Of a stretch of 22,745 bases of DNA, positions 1 to 7,992 are shown one piece after another (the first letter of the stretch is position 1; every line of letters begins with the position of its first letter). The notes below the pieces were generated by a model, which ran no database searches, was not told the origin of the DNA, and saw only the letters and a list, made by a program, of their open reading frames with translations. Both the position numbers and the translations under genes were made by a program. This DNA is from JAJFFW01 sp039187035 (GTDB taxonomy: Bacteria; Pseudomonadota; Alphaproteobacteria; Caulobacterales; Parvularculaceae), in NCBI GenBank assembly GCA_039187035.1, contig JBCCZS010000028.1, positions 1-22,745 of the forward strand, in the 5' to 3' direction.

Positions 1-1
1 G

Positions 2-331
2 GCCCGCGCCGCAATCGTTGCGGGGGCGAGCGTCGGCGGCTGTCAATCGATGGACGTTCCGTACCTGGACGTTAAGGACGACGCGGGCCTGCGCGCCGAA
101 ACCGTCCGGGTCAAGTCGATGGGATTCACCGGGCGCGCTTGCATCCACCCGGCGCAAGTCGCCGCCATCAATGAGATTTTTTCGCCGACGGAAGACGAGT
201 TGTCGAAAGCCGAGCGGATTGCGCGCGCTTACGACGAAGCGGGCGGCGGCGTCGCGCTCCTCGACGGCAAGCTCGTCGAACGACCCGTTTTGCGCGCCGC
301 GCAGCGAACGCTCGCGGCCAAGAAGGACTGA
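2..331 (+). CDS. CitE-like CoA-ester lyase, C-terminal part (5' end outside window)
   Basis: The gene enters from the left edge and is open in frame from base 2; about 109 C-terminal residues are visible. The text around GFTGRACIHPAQV is the conserved C-terminal signature of the HpcH/HpaI-CitE aldolase superfamily, which in this branch cleaves malyl-, citramalyl- or methylmalyl-CoA type esters in the cytoplasm. The following segment (INEIFSPTEDEL, then AxRIARAYDEA) is also typical of the CitE tail. The catalytic Arg and the metal-binding Glu/Asp lie upstream and cannot be checked. It ends 3 nt before the MaoC-like gene, so the two are almost certainly co-transcribed. A CitE next to MaoC, acyl-CoA dehydrogenase and CoA-transferases suggests the last, C-C-cleaving step of a dicarboxylyl-CoA pathway. 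The family is secure; the substrate is inferred. Confidence 0.88.
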   Translation, partial: ARAAIVAGASVGGCQSMDVPYLDVKDDAGLRAETVRVKSMGFTGRACIHPAQVAAINEIFSPTEDELSKAERIARAYDEAGGGVALLDGKLVERPVLRAAQRTLAAKKD

Positions 332-334
332 CCC

Positions 335-856
335 ATGGTGCAGCAGTGGAAAGAAGTCGGCCCGAACCGTTACCGGGAGACGTTCGGCCGATATTTCGAG
401 GACTTCAAAGAGGGCGACGTCTACGAACATCGACCCGGCAAAACGGTGACCGAGTACGACAATCACCTCTTTACGCTGATGACCATGAACACCCACCCCA
501 TGCATTTCGACGCAGAGTTCGCTGCGGCGTCGGAGTTCAAGAAAAACCTCGTCGTCAGTCCGTACACCCTCGCCATTCTCATCGGCATGAGCGTGACGGA
601 TTGTTCTCAAAAAGCGATCGCCAATCTCGGCATGGACGAGGTCAAGTTCACCGCGCCCGTCTTCGCCGGCGACACGATCTACGGCGAGAGTGAAGTCCTC
701 GGCAAACGCGAGTCGAAGTCGCGACCGGGCCAAGGCGTCGTAAAGATCGTGACGCGCGGCTTTAATCAAAAGGGCGAGATGGTCTGCACGTTCATCCGGA
801 ACATGCTCATTCCGGCGCGCGGCCACGCTGTAGAAGACAAAATCGAAACCTATTGA
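335..856 (+). CDS. MaoC-like hot-dog-fold acyl-CoA hydratase/dehydratase
   Basis: A 173-residue single-domain MaoC-family protein. The start is an ATG with AAGGA at 323-327, 7 nt upstream. EDFKEGDVYEHRPGKTVTE at the N-terminus and NTHPMHFD at residues 52-59 are the family landmarks. In classical R-hydratases the motif is Asp-x-Asn-Pro-x-His; by eye His57 is kept but the Asp position is Asn52. Proteins of this type hydrate enoyl-CoA esters, and those beside CitE lyases include mesaconyl-CoA and itaconyl-CoA hydratases. It lies 3 nt after the lyase gene and 57 nt before the acyl-CoA dehydrogenase, so it looks like the middle step that makes a 3-hydroxyacyl-CoA for cleavage. The family is confident; the substrate is not. 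Confidence 0.88.
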   Translation: MVQQWKEVGPNRYRETFGRYFEDFKEGDVYEHRPGKTVTEYDNHLFTLMTMNTHPMHFDAEFAAASEFKKNLVVSPYTLAILIGMSVTDCSQKAIANLGMDEVKFTAPVFAGDTIYGESEVLGKRESKSRPGQGVVKIVTRGFNQKGEMVCTFIRNMLIPARGHAVEDKIETY

Positions 857-913
857 CGGCGCGCGGTCTTCGCAACGCTGCGACGCCGCCCGCGGGGTGA
901 AGGAGAACGCTTG

Positions 914-2113
914 ATGGCTGACGGAATGACGCCCGACGTAATGACCGCCGAAGACGAAGCGCTCATCTTGGAGTCGATCGAGAAATGGTTGGACCAGAAG
1001 GTCAGACCGGTCGCCATGGATCTGGAGCATGCGGACGAATATCCGCACGCGCTTGTCGAGGACATGAAGGAGCTCGGCTTGTTCGGGGCGCTGATCGACC
1101 CCGAATATGGCGGGCTCGGTCTGTCCGCGACGACGTACTCCAAGATCGTTCAGACGATCGCTGAGGAGTGGATGTCGCTCACCGGCATCTTCAACTCGCA
1201 TTTGATGATGGCGCAGATCGTTCAGCGCTTCGGTACAGAGGCGCAAAAGTCTTATTGGCTGCCGAAATTCGCTAGCGGAGAACTGCGCGGCGGTCTCGGC
1301 CTGACCGAGCCGGACGCCGGCACGGACCTGCAAGCAATCCGGACGACGGCGAAACGCGTCGGCGACAAATACGTCGTCAACGGCGCAAAAACATGGATCT
1401 CGAACGCGATCGAAGGCGAGGCGAACGCCTTGCTCGTCAAGACCGATCCGGGCGCGGAGCCGCGCTACAAAGGCATGTCGATCCTGATCGTGACGAAAGT
1501 CGATCCGGAAACGCGGGCGCCGTTGAAGGGCGTGCGCAACGGCAACAAGCTGGAAAAACTCGGCTACAAGGGCATCGATTCCGGCGAATTCGTATTCGAC
1601 GATTTCGAGTGCGACGCCGAGTTGTCCTTGGTCGGCGGCGAAGAAGGCAAGGGCTTCTTCATGGCGACCGGCGGGCTTGAGATCGGCCGGATCAATATCG
1701 CCGCGCGTTCGGTCGGCATCGCCAAACGCGCCCTGCGCGAAAGCATCGCCTACGCACAAACGCGCAAAACCATGGGCAAGCCGATTTGCGAGCACCAAGC
1801 GATCCAGTTGAAGCTCGGTGAAATGGCCTCGAAAACCCGGGCCGCAGAGCTGCTCGTCGAAGATGCGGCGCGCGCTTACGACACCGGCGAGCGCATCGAT
1901 CTTGAGGCCGGTATGGCGAAATACTTCGCCTCGTAGACCGCTGTTGAGGTCGCCACGGAAGCGATGCGCATTCATGGCGGGTACGGATATTCCAAGGAGT
2001 ATGTGATCGAGCGACTCTACCGCGACGCGCCCTTGATGTGCATCGGAGAAGGCACGAACGAGATGCAACGCATCATCATCGCCAAGCAGCTCGTCAAACG
2101 GAACCCGGTTTGA
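914..2113 (+). pseudogene. Acyl-CoA dehydrogenase interrupted by an in-frame amber codon (TAG 1934-1936)
   Basis: From ATG 914 (GAAGGAG at 899-905, spacing 8; a TTG at 911 is the alternative) the frame encodes a standard FAD-dependent acyl-CoA dehydrogenase of about 400 codons, but codon 341 is TAG. Before it lie the N-terminal helical domain, GGLGLTEPDAGTD in the FAD/substrate-binding middle domain, and the helix that starts LEAGMAKYFAS. The same frame continues past the TAG with TAVEVATEAMRIHGGYGYS and IGEGTNEMQR, then TGA at 2111-2113. The Glu of GEGT (about residue 379) is at the catalytic-base position, so truncation would remove activity. Relatives usually have Glu after FAS, which a single G-to-T change would turn into TAG. 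It could be a true pseudogene, a sequencing error or a read-through codon. Codon 1 of the next gene overlaps its final TGA by 1 nt. Confidence 0.9.
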
Positions 2114-3267
2114 TGCGCGAGCTCCTGGCGGGCGTGCGCATTCTCGCCGTCGAGCAATATGGGGCGGGCCCGTACGGCTCGATGCTGCTCGCCGAGCTCG
2201 GCGCGGAAGTGATCAAGATCGAGGCGCCCTCGTTAGGCGGGGACGTCTCGCGTTCCGTCGGCCCCTACATGTTGGGCGAGGGCGACAGTCAGTTTTATCA
2301 AACCTTCTCGCGCAACAAAAAGTCGGTCGCGCTGGAGATTAAAACCGATGAGGGCCGCGCCGACTTTGACGCGCTCGTCGCGTCCGCCGACGCGGTCGTC
2401 AACAATTTGCGCGGCGACCAACCGGCGAAATTGAAAATCACCTATGACGACTTGAAGGCCGTTAAGCCGTCTATCGTCTGCGCGCATCTTTCCGCCTACG
2501 GACGCGATAACGAGCGGGCGGCCTGGCCCGGCTACGATTACTTAATGCAAGCGGAGGCGGGCTTCATGTCGCTGACGGGCGAGCCGGACGCGCCGCCGAC
2601 GCGTTTCGGTTTGTCGATGGTCGACTTTATGACGGGCGCGCAGATGGCGCTTGGCTGCGTGTCGGCGATCATGAGCGCGCGGGAGACGGGCGCCGGATGC
2701 GACGTGGACGTCTCGTTGTTCGACGTTGCGATGCACCAGACGAGCTACCCCGGCCTGTGGGCGATGAACGGCGGCCATGTCGTCGGGCGCCTGCCGCGCG
2801 GCGCGCATCCGTCGATCGCCCCGTCGCAAACCGTCAAGACCAAAGACGGGTGGGGCCTGTTGATGTGCCAGACGCCGAAGTTCTGGGCCGTTTTCTGCGA
2901 CCTCGCCGATTGTCCCGCCTTGGCGGAAGACGAGCGGTTCGCGTCCGTCGGCGCGCGGCGCGACAATCTCGCTGCGCTATCGGATGAAATCGACCGTGTC
3001 ATGAGCGCCCGCACGACCGCGGAATGGATGTCGGCGTTGGGCGGCAAGGTGCCCTTTGCGCCGGTCCTGGATTTGCGGGAGGCGGTCGACAACCCTTACG
3101 TCGAGGCGCTCGGCTTGCGGGAAACCGTTGCGCATCCGGATGCGGACGGCGGCGGCCTCGACATGCTGCGCGCGCCCATCAAAGTGAACGGCGACCGGCC
3201 ACGCGGAAGGCGTGCGCCGAAGCTGGGCGAACACACGGACGACCTCTTGAAGGGACGTTCGTCGTGA
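2113..3267 (+). CDS. Class III CoA-transferase (CaiB/BaiF family), first of a tandem pair
   Basis: A 384-residue CaiB/BaiF/formyl-CoA-transferase-type protein that moves CoA between carboxylates through an aspartyl-CoA thioester. The N-terminal Rossmann part shows AELGAEVIKIEAP. Asp171 in SMVDFMTGAQ lies where the catalytic Asp of formyl-CoA transferase (Asp169) is expected. The C-terminal swapped region reads PFAPVLDLREAVDNPYV. The open frame extends upstream into the acyl-CoA dehydrogenase, but the family N-terminus begins at MRELLAGVRILAVEQYG, and ATG 2113 overlaps the upstream TGA (TGATG), indicating translational coupling. It ends in a GTGA overlap with the next CoA-transferase. The likely role is activating a dicarboxylate for the hydratase/lyase encoded upstream. 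Confidence 0.9.
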   Translation: MRELLAGVRILAVEQYGAGPYGSMLLAELGAEVIKIEAPSLGGDVSRSVGPYMLGEGDSQFYQTFSRNKKSVALEIKTDEGRADFDALVASADAVVNNLRGDQPAKLKITYDDLKAVKPSIVCAHLSAYGRDNERAAWPGYDYLMQAEAGFMSLTGEPDAPPTRFGLSMVDFMTGAQMALGCVSAIMSARETGAGCDVDVSLFDVAMHQTSYPGLWAMNGGHVVGRLPRGAHPSIAPSQTVKTKDGWGLLMCQTPKFWAVFCDLADCPALAEDERFASVGARRDNLAALSDEIDRVMSARTTAEWMSALGGKVPFAPVLDLREAVDNPYVEALGLRETVAHPDADGGGLDMLRAPIKVNGDRPRGRRAPKLGEHTDDLLKGRSS

Positions 3268-4424
3268 AGCTCGAAGGCGTCAAAGTCGTCGATCTGTCGC
3301 TCTTCTTGCCCGGCCCGATGTTGACGTTGATGATGGCCGATCACGGCGCTGAGGTCGTCAAAATCGAACCGCGCGGCGCCGGCGAGCCGGGGCGGCATAT
3401 CGGCTACCGCAAAGACGGGGAGAGCGTCTGGTTTCGCAACACCCATCGCGGAAAGAGATGCCTGCCGCTCGACCTCAAAAATCCTGAGGGGCGGGAGATT
3501 TTCAATCGTCTCGTCCGCGGCGCAGACGTCGTCGTCGAGGCGTTCCGCCCCGGCGTCGTCGCCCGGCTCGGGGTCGACTATGACGCCGTCAAGGCGCTCA
3601 ATCCGAAGGCGGTCTATTGTTCGGTTTCGGCATACGGACAAACGGGCCGCTATACGAAAAGACCGGCGCATGACGTCGCCGTCCAGGCCCAAGCGGGCGT
3701 CGTCGCGTTGAACGAAGGCCTCGACGGCAAGCCGGCAATGCCGCATCTGCCCGTCGCCGACGCGCTCGCCTCGCTCACCGCGTTGTCGGGCGTCCTCATG
3801 GCGCTTTTGCGCGCGCGCGAGACCGGCCGCGGCGACTATCTCGACGTCGCGATGCTCGACAGCGTTCTCGCTTGGACGCCGAACGTCACCGGTCGGATCT
3901 TTGCGACCGGTGAGCCGCACGAGCCGAAAAAAGAACGATCCTGGGGCGGCAACGCCATGTACAATCTCTATCAGTGTCAGGACGGAAAATGGTTGGCGCT
4001 CGGCGGCGCGGAGGTCAAGTTTGCAAAGAACCTCTTGGAACCGCTCGGCCGGATAGACCTCTTGCCCCTCGCGGAATGCGAGCCGGGCGAGGAACAAGAG
4101 CCGTTACGCGCCTTTTTTCGCGAGACCTTCGCACGGCGCCCCCTCGCGGCGTGGCTCGATTGGTTGGCGGACAAAGACGTCGCTTATGCGCCGGTCTTGA
4201 ACCTCAAAGAGGCGTTCGACGATCCGCACGTCGCCGAACGCGGCATGATCGCCCGCGACGCGTCGGGCCGGGAAATCGTCGGCACGCCGATAGCGTTCGC
4301 CGACGAGCCCGGGAACGTCGGCGGCGCGATCCCGGCCTACGGCGCCGATACGCACACTGTCTTATCCGACCTCGGTTATACGGACGCCGACATCGCCGGC
4401 TTGCGCGAACGCGGCGTAGTGTGA
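3264..4424 (+). CDS. Class III CoA-transferase (CaiB/BaiF family), second of a tandem pair
   Basis: A 386-residue CaiB/BaiF-family protein. The start is GTG 3264, which overlaps the previous stop by 4 nt (GTGA) and has AAGGGA at 3250-3255, 8 nt upstream; a longer upstream open frame lies over the previous gene and has no family match. Landmarks are ADHGAEVVKIEPRG near residue 30, Asp166 in LPVADALASL as the expected acyl-anchoring Asp, and AYAPVLNLKEAFDDPHV in the C-terminal half. It is clearly paralogous to the preceding gene but well diverged. Tandem CaiB pairs in some operons form heteromeric enzymes (for example succinyl-CoA:citramalate or mesaconyl-CoA transferases), so the two could be subunits of one enzyme or act on different acids. 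It is the last gene of the left operon. Confidence 0.9.
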   Translation: MKLEGVKVVDLSLFLPGPMLTLMMADHGAEVVKIEPRGAGEPGRHIGYRKDGESVWFRNTHRGKRCLPLDLKNPEGREIFNRLVRGADVVVEAFRPGVVARLGVDYDAVKALNPKAVYCSVSAYGQTGRYTKRPAHDVAVQAQAGVVALNEGLDGKPAMPHLPVADALASLTALSGVLMALLRARETGRGDYLDVAMLDSVLAWTPNVTGRIFATGEPHEPKKERSWGGNAMYNLYQCQDGKWLALGGAEVKFAKNLLEPLGRIDLLPLAECEPGEEQEPLRAFFRETFARRPLAAWLDWLADKDVAYAPVLNLKEAFDDPHVAERGMIARDASGREIVGTPIAFADEPGNVGGAIPAYGADTHTVLSDLGYTDADIAGLRERGVV

Positions 4425-4445
4425 AGCGTAGGAGGCTATACGTAA

Positions 4446-4471
4446 TTGAGGTGACCGTGCACGCCCCTCAA
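4446..4471 (+). terminator. Weak candidate terminator after the CoA-transferase operon
   Basis: TTGAGG (4446-4451) pairs with CCTCAA (4466-4471), and the inner part contains the palindrome CGTGCACG. The stem is followed by a T/C-rich stretch (TGTTTCTCTTT). It sits 22 nt after the last stop codon of the left operon. The short outer stem and the interrupted T-run keep this a weak call. Confidence 0.3.
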
Positions 4472-4644
4472 CAGATGTTTCTCTTTATGGAACGAGCGGT
4501 CAAACGTGGCCGAAGGTCGCCGTAGGGAAAAGGCTTAAGCGCCTTGAGAAGCGTATCGAAAGAGCTTTCCCGTTGAAGAACCGAGCTTCAAAACTAGGGT
4601 GAATGCATCGCGCCCATGGTTTAGATCGGATTGCGGAGGCTTTC

Positions 4645-5709
4645 GTGCGCTTCATAATCTTACCGGCAATTCTATTCGCCATGGCGTTGGGCGCCCCGCT
4701 GCAGAGTGGTGAGATGGCGAACCCTATCGGCCCGCCGGATCGTGAAAAGGAACTGATCGTCCTGGCGGCGCCGCCGGACGGCGACGACTATTATGCGGAT
4801 GTCCGCCAAGACATTCACGACTTTCACGTTTCCTACGCGCGACAGATTGCGACCCGGGACGATGTCCTGATCCTCTCCGGGTCCGAAGACTACGACGCTT
4901 ACGTCGCTGATCTTGGCGCCGAGAAAGTCTTGAACGTCCAAATGCTCGACATCTGGATGCGAGACTTTAGTCCGCTAAACGCGATCAAGCCGGTCATGTT
5001 CAGATACACGGCGGCAGGGCAAGGTGGCGGCCGTAAAGGCCAAGCCGACGCCGATCACGTCCAAGACGCCTTGGCTGATTTGATCAAGGCGGCGGGCGGC
5101 GACGTGGCGGAAAGCAATTTATTCAATGATGGCGGGAACTATGTCGACGACTACGCCGGAAACGCAGTTCTGAGCCGCAAGTTTCTACGCGATAACAAGC
5201 TCAGCGAAACCGAGGCGCGCAGACGCATCAAAGAAGCCGCCGGCGTCAGTCAAATTGCGTTCATCGACGCTGATGAACAGGGCGGGTTAGAGCACGCAGA
5301 CGGCGTCGTTGCGTTCATTGGCGAGAATACGCTGGTGATTAACTCGTATCCGGAAGATCCGGAATACGCTGCGACGTTGCGCGCCGATTTGCAGGCGGGT
5401 TTGCCGGGCGTCGTCCTGCACGAGATCGTCACGCCTTATGACGGCAGGCAGATTTATGATAAACGCTTCGGTTCAGCCTGCGGCCTTTACACTAACATGC
5501 TTGTCACCCCATCGCGCATCTATTTTCCGCAATTCGGCATTCCGGAAGACGCTGTGGCGTTGGCGAGTATTAAAAGTTGGACGGACCGGGACGTTGTTCC
5601 GGTTCAATCAGGCCACGTATGCAAGATGGGAGGCGGCGTTCGCTGCATGTCATGGCAAGCCCGTGGCCCTCTTGCGGATACGCTACGCGACTATGCGGCA
5701 CGAAAATAA
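4645..5709 (+). CDS. Exported agmatine/peptidylarginine-deiminase-family protein
   Basis: A 354-residue member of the guanidine-group-modifying enzymes (PAD_porph/agmatine deiminase family), which hydrolyse a guanidino group to a ureido group plus ammonia through a Cys nucleophile. Landmarks from GTG 4645 are IWMRDFSP (residues 103-110, with the guanidine-binding Asp), NDGGNY (161-166), LEHADG (215-220, with the catalytic His) and GGGVRCMSW (329-337) with Cys334 as nucleophile. GTG 4645 is preferred over ATG 4603 because GGAGG lies at 4635-4639, 5 nt upstream, and it gives a clean signal peptide (MRFIILPAILFAMALGAP). Cytoplasmic agmatine deiminases lack one, so this protein is probably periplasmic. 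It stands alone between AT-richer spacers and uses TTA, ATA and TTT more than its neighbours. The substrate could be agmatine, arginine-like compounds or protein C-terminal arginine. Confidence 0.85.
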   Translation: MRFIILPAILFAMALGAPLQSGEMANPIGPPDREKELIVLAAPPDGDDYYADVRQDIHDFHVSYARQIATRDDVLILSGSEDYDAYVADLGAEKVLNVQMLDIWMRDFSPLNAIKPVMFRYTAAGQGGGRKGQADADHVQDALADLIKAAGGDVAESNLFNDGGNYVDDYAGNAVLSRKFLRDNKLSETEARRRIKEAAGVSQIAFIDADEQGGLEHADGVVAFIGENTLVINSYPEDPEYAATLRADLQAGLPGVVLHEIVTPYDGRQIYDKRFGSACGLYTNMLVTPSRIYFPQFGIPEDAVALASIKSWTDRDVVPVQSGHVCKMGGGVRCMSWQARGPLADTLRDYAARK

Positions 5710-5916
5710 ATGTATTCATTAGGCGTGATAAATAGTCATCAAATCATGCGGTCCGATAATTCCTTGCCATGATCGAAGTTGGCGAGAGACGGCCATGAGA
5801 ATGACCATCACGCTTAGAGCGTGGGCGCTTCGTCTCGAATCAGGTCGACGCTCTCGGTTTGTCGCATTGAGCGCCTGAGCCGTTCTTAATCCGTTCCGAC
5901 GTAATCGATCGACGCT
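5710..5916. other. AT-richer convergent spacer between the deiminase and GntR genes
   Basis: No gene is visible in this 207-nt stretch between two convergent genes. The first 60 nt are distinctly AT-rich for this window. A perfect 6-bp hairpin, CACGCT-TAG-AGCGTG, lies at 5809-5823, and a shorter ACGCT-TT-AGCGT palindrome lies at the end of the spacer, at 5912-5923. Neither is followed by a T-run on either strand, so I do not call an intrinsic terminator. Confidence 0.5.
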
Positions 5917-6639
5917 TTAGCGTTCCTGGCGGCGGTAGGACATTTCATAGACGAAGCGGTCCGCCGGATGACGGGAGTCGGAAACGACGAATAAGGCGTC
6001 CGCCGCGTCGTAGTAACGCCGGATCGTCCGAAGACACGGTGCGCCCGCGGCGACCTCAAGCAAGTCTGCGTCGTCGCCCGCGACAGTCTCGGCGCGGATC
6101 GATTGACGGATCTTTGCGATCGACACGCCGTAACGGCGCTCGATGGTTTCCGTAACCGGGTCGGCCCCGTCCGCGAAGTCGTTTTCCGCTGCGCCGAGGG
6201 CGTCGGCGATCAGAATGCTTGTCGCGGCGATCGGCTTGCCGCCGGCGGCGCGCCGCCCGTCGATCCGGAGCCAGAGCGACCCGGCATCGCCGCGATAGAG
6301 GGCGGCGTCGGCTTTGTTGAGCGTGCACTTGCCGGTGCGGCGAACCTCGAGCCGCGCTTCGCGCGCATACTGCATCAAGTCGTCGAGGCCGCCGAGCGGT
6401 TGGGCGAACTCGACGGCGTCGCCCGCTGACAGGACGATCGTGCCGAGGCCGGGGCGGCGTTCGATCAAGCCGGCGCTCTCAAGGATTTGCAGCGCCGCGC
6501 GCGCGGTATGCCGGGAGACGCCGTGTTGTTCGCAAAGCGCATGTTCGGTCGGCAAAAGCGCGCCGACCGCATAGCGGCCGTCGGCGATGGCGCGGCGCCA
6601 TTCCGCGGCGAGCGCGGCGTAGCGTGGGCTTTTGGCCAC
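5917..6639 (-). CDS. GntR-family transcriptional regulator, HutC/FarR (UTRA) type, copy 1
   Basis: A 240-residue repressor-type regulator. Residues 5-70 form the GntR winged helix-turn-helix (PTEHALCEQHGVSRHTARAA, then LIERRPGLGTIV), and the remainder is a UTRA ligand-binding domain (the SLWLRIDGRR, PCLRTIRRYYDA and DRFVYEMSY segments). UTRA domains bind small metabolites, often pathway acids, amino acids or sugar phosphates. The start is GTG 6639, 3 nt after the stop of the CoA-transferase gene transcribed ahead of it, so the two share an operon; the ribosome-binding site is weak and translation may be coupled. The likely target is the 90-nt divergent region 7903-7992, where it would control the CoA-transferase and the MmgE/PrpD operon together. 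The family is secure; target and effector are inferred. Confidence 0.9.
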   Translation of the reverse strand: MAKSPRYAALAAEWRRAIADGRYAVGALLPTEHALCEQHGVSRHTARAALQILESAGLIERRPGLGTIVLSAGDAVEFAQPLGGLDDLMQYAREARLEVRRTGKCTLNKADAALYRGDAGSLWLRIDGRRAAGGKPIAATSILIADALGAAENDFADGADPVTETIERRYGVSIAKIRQSIRAETVAGDDADLLEVAAGAPCLRTIRRYYDAADALFVVSDSRHPADRFVYEMSYRRQER

Positions 6640-6642
6640 GTC

Positions 6643-7902
6643 CTAAAGCGTCCGCTCAATGTCCGTCCACGCCGCTTTGAGCGCGGCGCGGTGGGACGGG
6701 GCGGCGATTGCGATCAAGGCCGTGGCGCGCTCCTCGATGGAAAGGCCGCGCAAGTCCGCATGCCCATGTTCGGTGACGACGAAGCCGACATCCGCGCGGG
6801 AGACCGACGTCGCAGGCGCGCTCAGGTGCGGGACGATCCGCGATACGGCCCCGCCGCGCGCGGTTGAGGCGAGAGCGAGGATCGGCTTGCCGCCGGTCGA
6901 CGCCGCCGCGCCGCGCAAAAAGTCCACAAGACCGCCGGCGCCGGAGATTTGACGCCCGCCGATGAACTCCGCGTTCGCTTGGCCGAAGAGGTCGACCTCG
7001 ATGACCGAGTTGATCGCGGCGAACCGATCGATCGCCGCCAATGTCGTAATGCTGTGCGTGTAGCTTACGGGGCGAAAGGCGATCCGCTTATCGTCCGCGC
7101 AAAAATCATAGAGCGGCTCCGTCCCAAGCGCTGTGCCGGTCGTAATCGCGCGGGGCGCCGCCGCGATCGACCCGGCGTCGACGGCGTCGAGCACCGGGTC
7201 AGAAATCATGCCGGAATGGATGCGTAGATTCTTTTTGGCCGACAGCGCCCGCAGGACCGCGAGTTGCACATTGCCGAGGCCGAATTGCACGGTGTCGCCG
7301 TCGTCAATGAGGACGGCGATCCTCTCGGCGATGGCCGTAAACAGGGGCGGCGTGTCGCCGGCGACGTAGGCAAGAAGCGGGTCGTCCGCTTCGATAACAA
7401 GATCGAACGCCGCACGGTCGACGGCGACGCTGTCGGTCGGGGCCGGCATGCGTTTGTTGATGACGGCGACTTTGCGGACGTCGTCGCGCGCCAGGAGCGC
7501 CGGGGTAAAATCCGCGGAGACGCCGAGCGTCGCCGCGCCGGCGGCGTCCGGCGACGAGATCATCGCGATCGCGACGTCGATCGCGGCGATCTCAAGCCAA
7601 CGCCACGCTTGGGTGTAGCTTAAGGGCCGGAATGCGCTTCGCCCGGCCTCGAAACTTGGGCGAAAATCGGCGGATTGGAAAATGAGTTCGGAGCGGGCCG
7701 TTTCGTGAAGCCCGGCATAGTCGGTGCGGTTCACCCCGGGGATCCAAACGCCCATGAAGGTCGCGTTTTGCGCCGCAGACGGATTTTTAGCGAGATAGGC
7801 CGAAAGCCCCTGCGGCTCGCCGGAACAGCCGGCGACGTAAATCCGCGGCGCCGGCGGCGCGTTGTCCGCGATCCAAGAGAAAAGCGTTTCGTATGCCGTC
7901 AC
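6643..7902 (-). CDS. Class I CoA-transferase of the acetyl-CoA hydrolase/4-hydroxybutyrate CoA-transferase family
   Basis: A 419-residue protein, close to the family's usual 430. Recognisable parts are IYVAGCSGEPQGLSAYLAKN near the N-terminus, GVSADFTPALLARDDVRKVAV, VQFGLGNVQLAVLRALS in the middle, INSVIEVDLFGQANAEFIG, and TEHGHADLRGLSIEERATAL near the C-terminus. These enzymes transfer CoA through a glutamyl-CoA intermediate; relatives act on 4-hydroxybutyrate, acetate, succinate and, in Yersinia RipA, itaconate. The open frame continues upstream to 8421 but overlaps the opposite-strand MmgE/PrpD gene and loses family resemblance. GTG 7902 is chosen, with AAAGGA about 12 nt upstream, which is longer than ideal. 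It is transcribed divergently from the MmgE/PrpD operon and precedes the GntR gene by 3 nt. Confidence 0.88.
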   Translation of the reverse strand: MTAYETLFSWIADNAPPAPRIYVAGCSGEPQGLSAYLAKNPSAAQNATFMGVWIPGVNRTDYAGLHETARSELIFQSADFRPSFEAGRSAFRPLSYTQAWRWLEIAAIDVAIAMISSPDAAGAATLGVSADFTPALLARDDVRKVAVINKRMPAPTDSVAVDRAAFDLVIEADDPLLAYVAGDTPPLFTAIAERIAVLIDDGDTVQFGLGNVQLAVLRALSAKKNLRIHSGMISDPVLDAVDAGSIAAAPRAITTGTALGTEPLYDFCADDKRIAFRPVSYTHSITTLAAIDRFAAINSVIEVDLFGQANAEFIGGRQISGAGGLVDFLRGAAASTGGKPILALASTARGGAVSRIVPHLSAPATSVSRADVGFVVTEHGHADLRGLSIEERATALIAIAAPSHRAALKAAWTDIERTL

Positions 7903-7992
7903 GCTGGGCTCGGGTCCTTTGTTTGCAGGCCGGCCATAGCGGCGGGCGTCGCTCCTGTTTGCTAGTTCGCCTTTCCATGGTACCCCTGTCAA

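Noticed and set aside
3096..4097. Minus-strand open frame of 333 codons opposite the second CoA-transferase
   Set aside because: It lies wholly antisense to a clear CaiB/BaiF gene, has Arg/Asp-rich composition typical of a GC-rich shadow, and shows no family motif.
4603..4644. ATG 4603 as the start of the deiminase-family gene
   Set aside because: It lacks a convincing ribosome-binding site and would place 14 polar residues before the signal peptide; GTG 4645 has GGAGG 5 nt upstream.
5809..5823. Hairpin CACGCT-TAG-AGCGTG as an intrinsic terminator
   Set aside because: The stem is perfect but no T-run follows on either strand, so it is recorded only in the spacer description.
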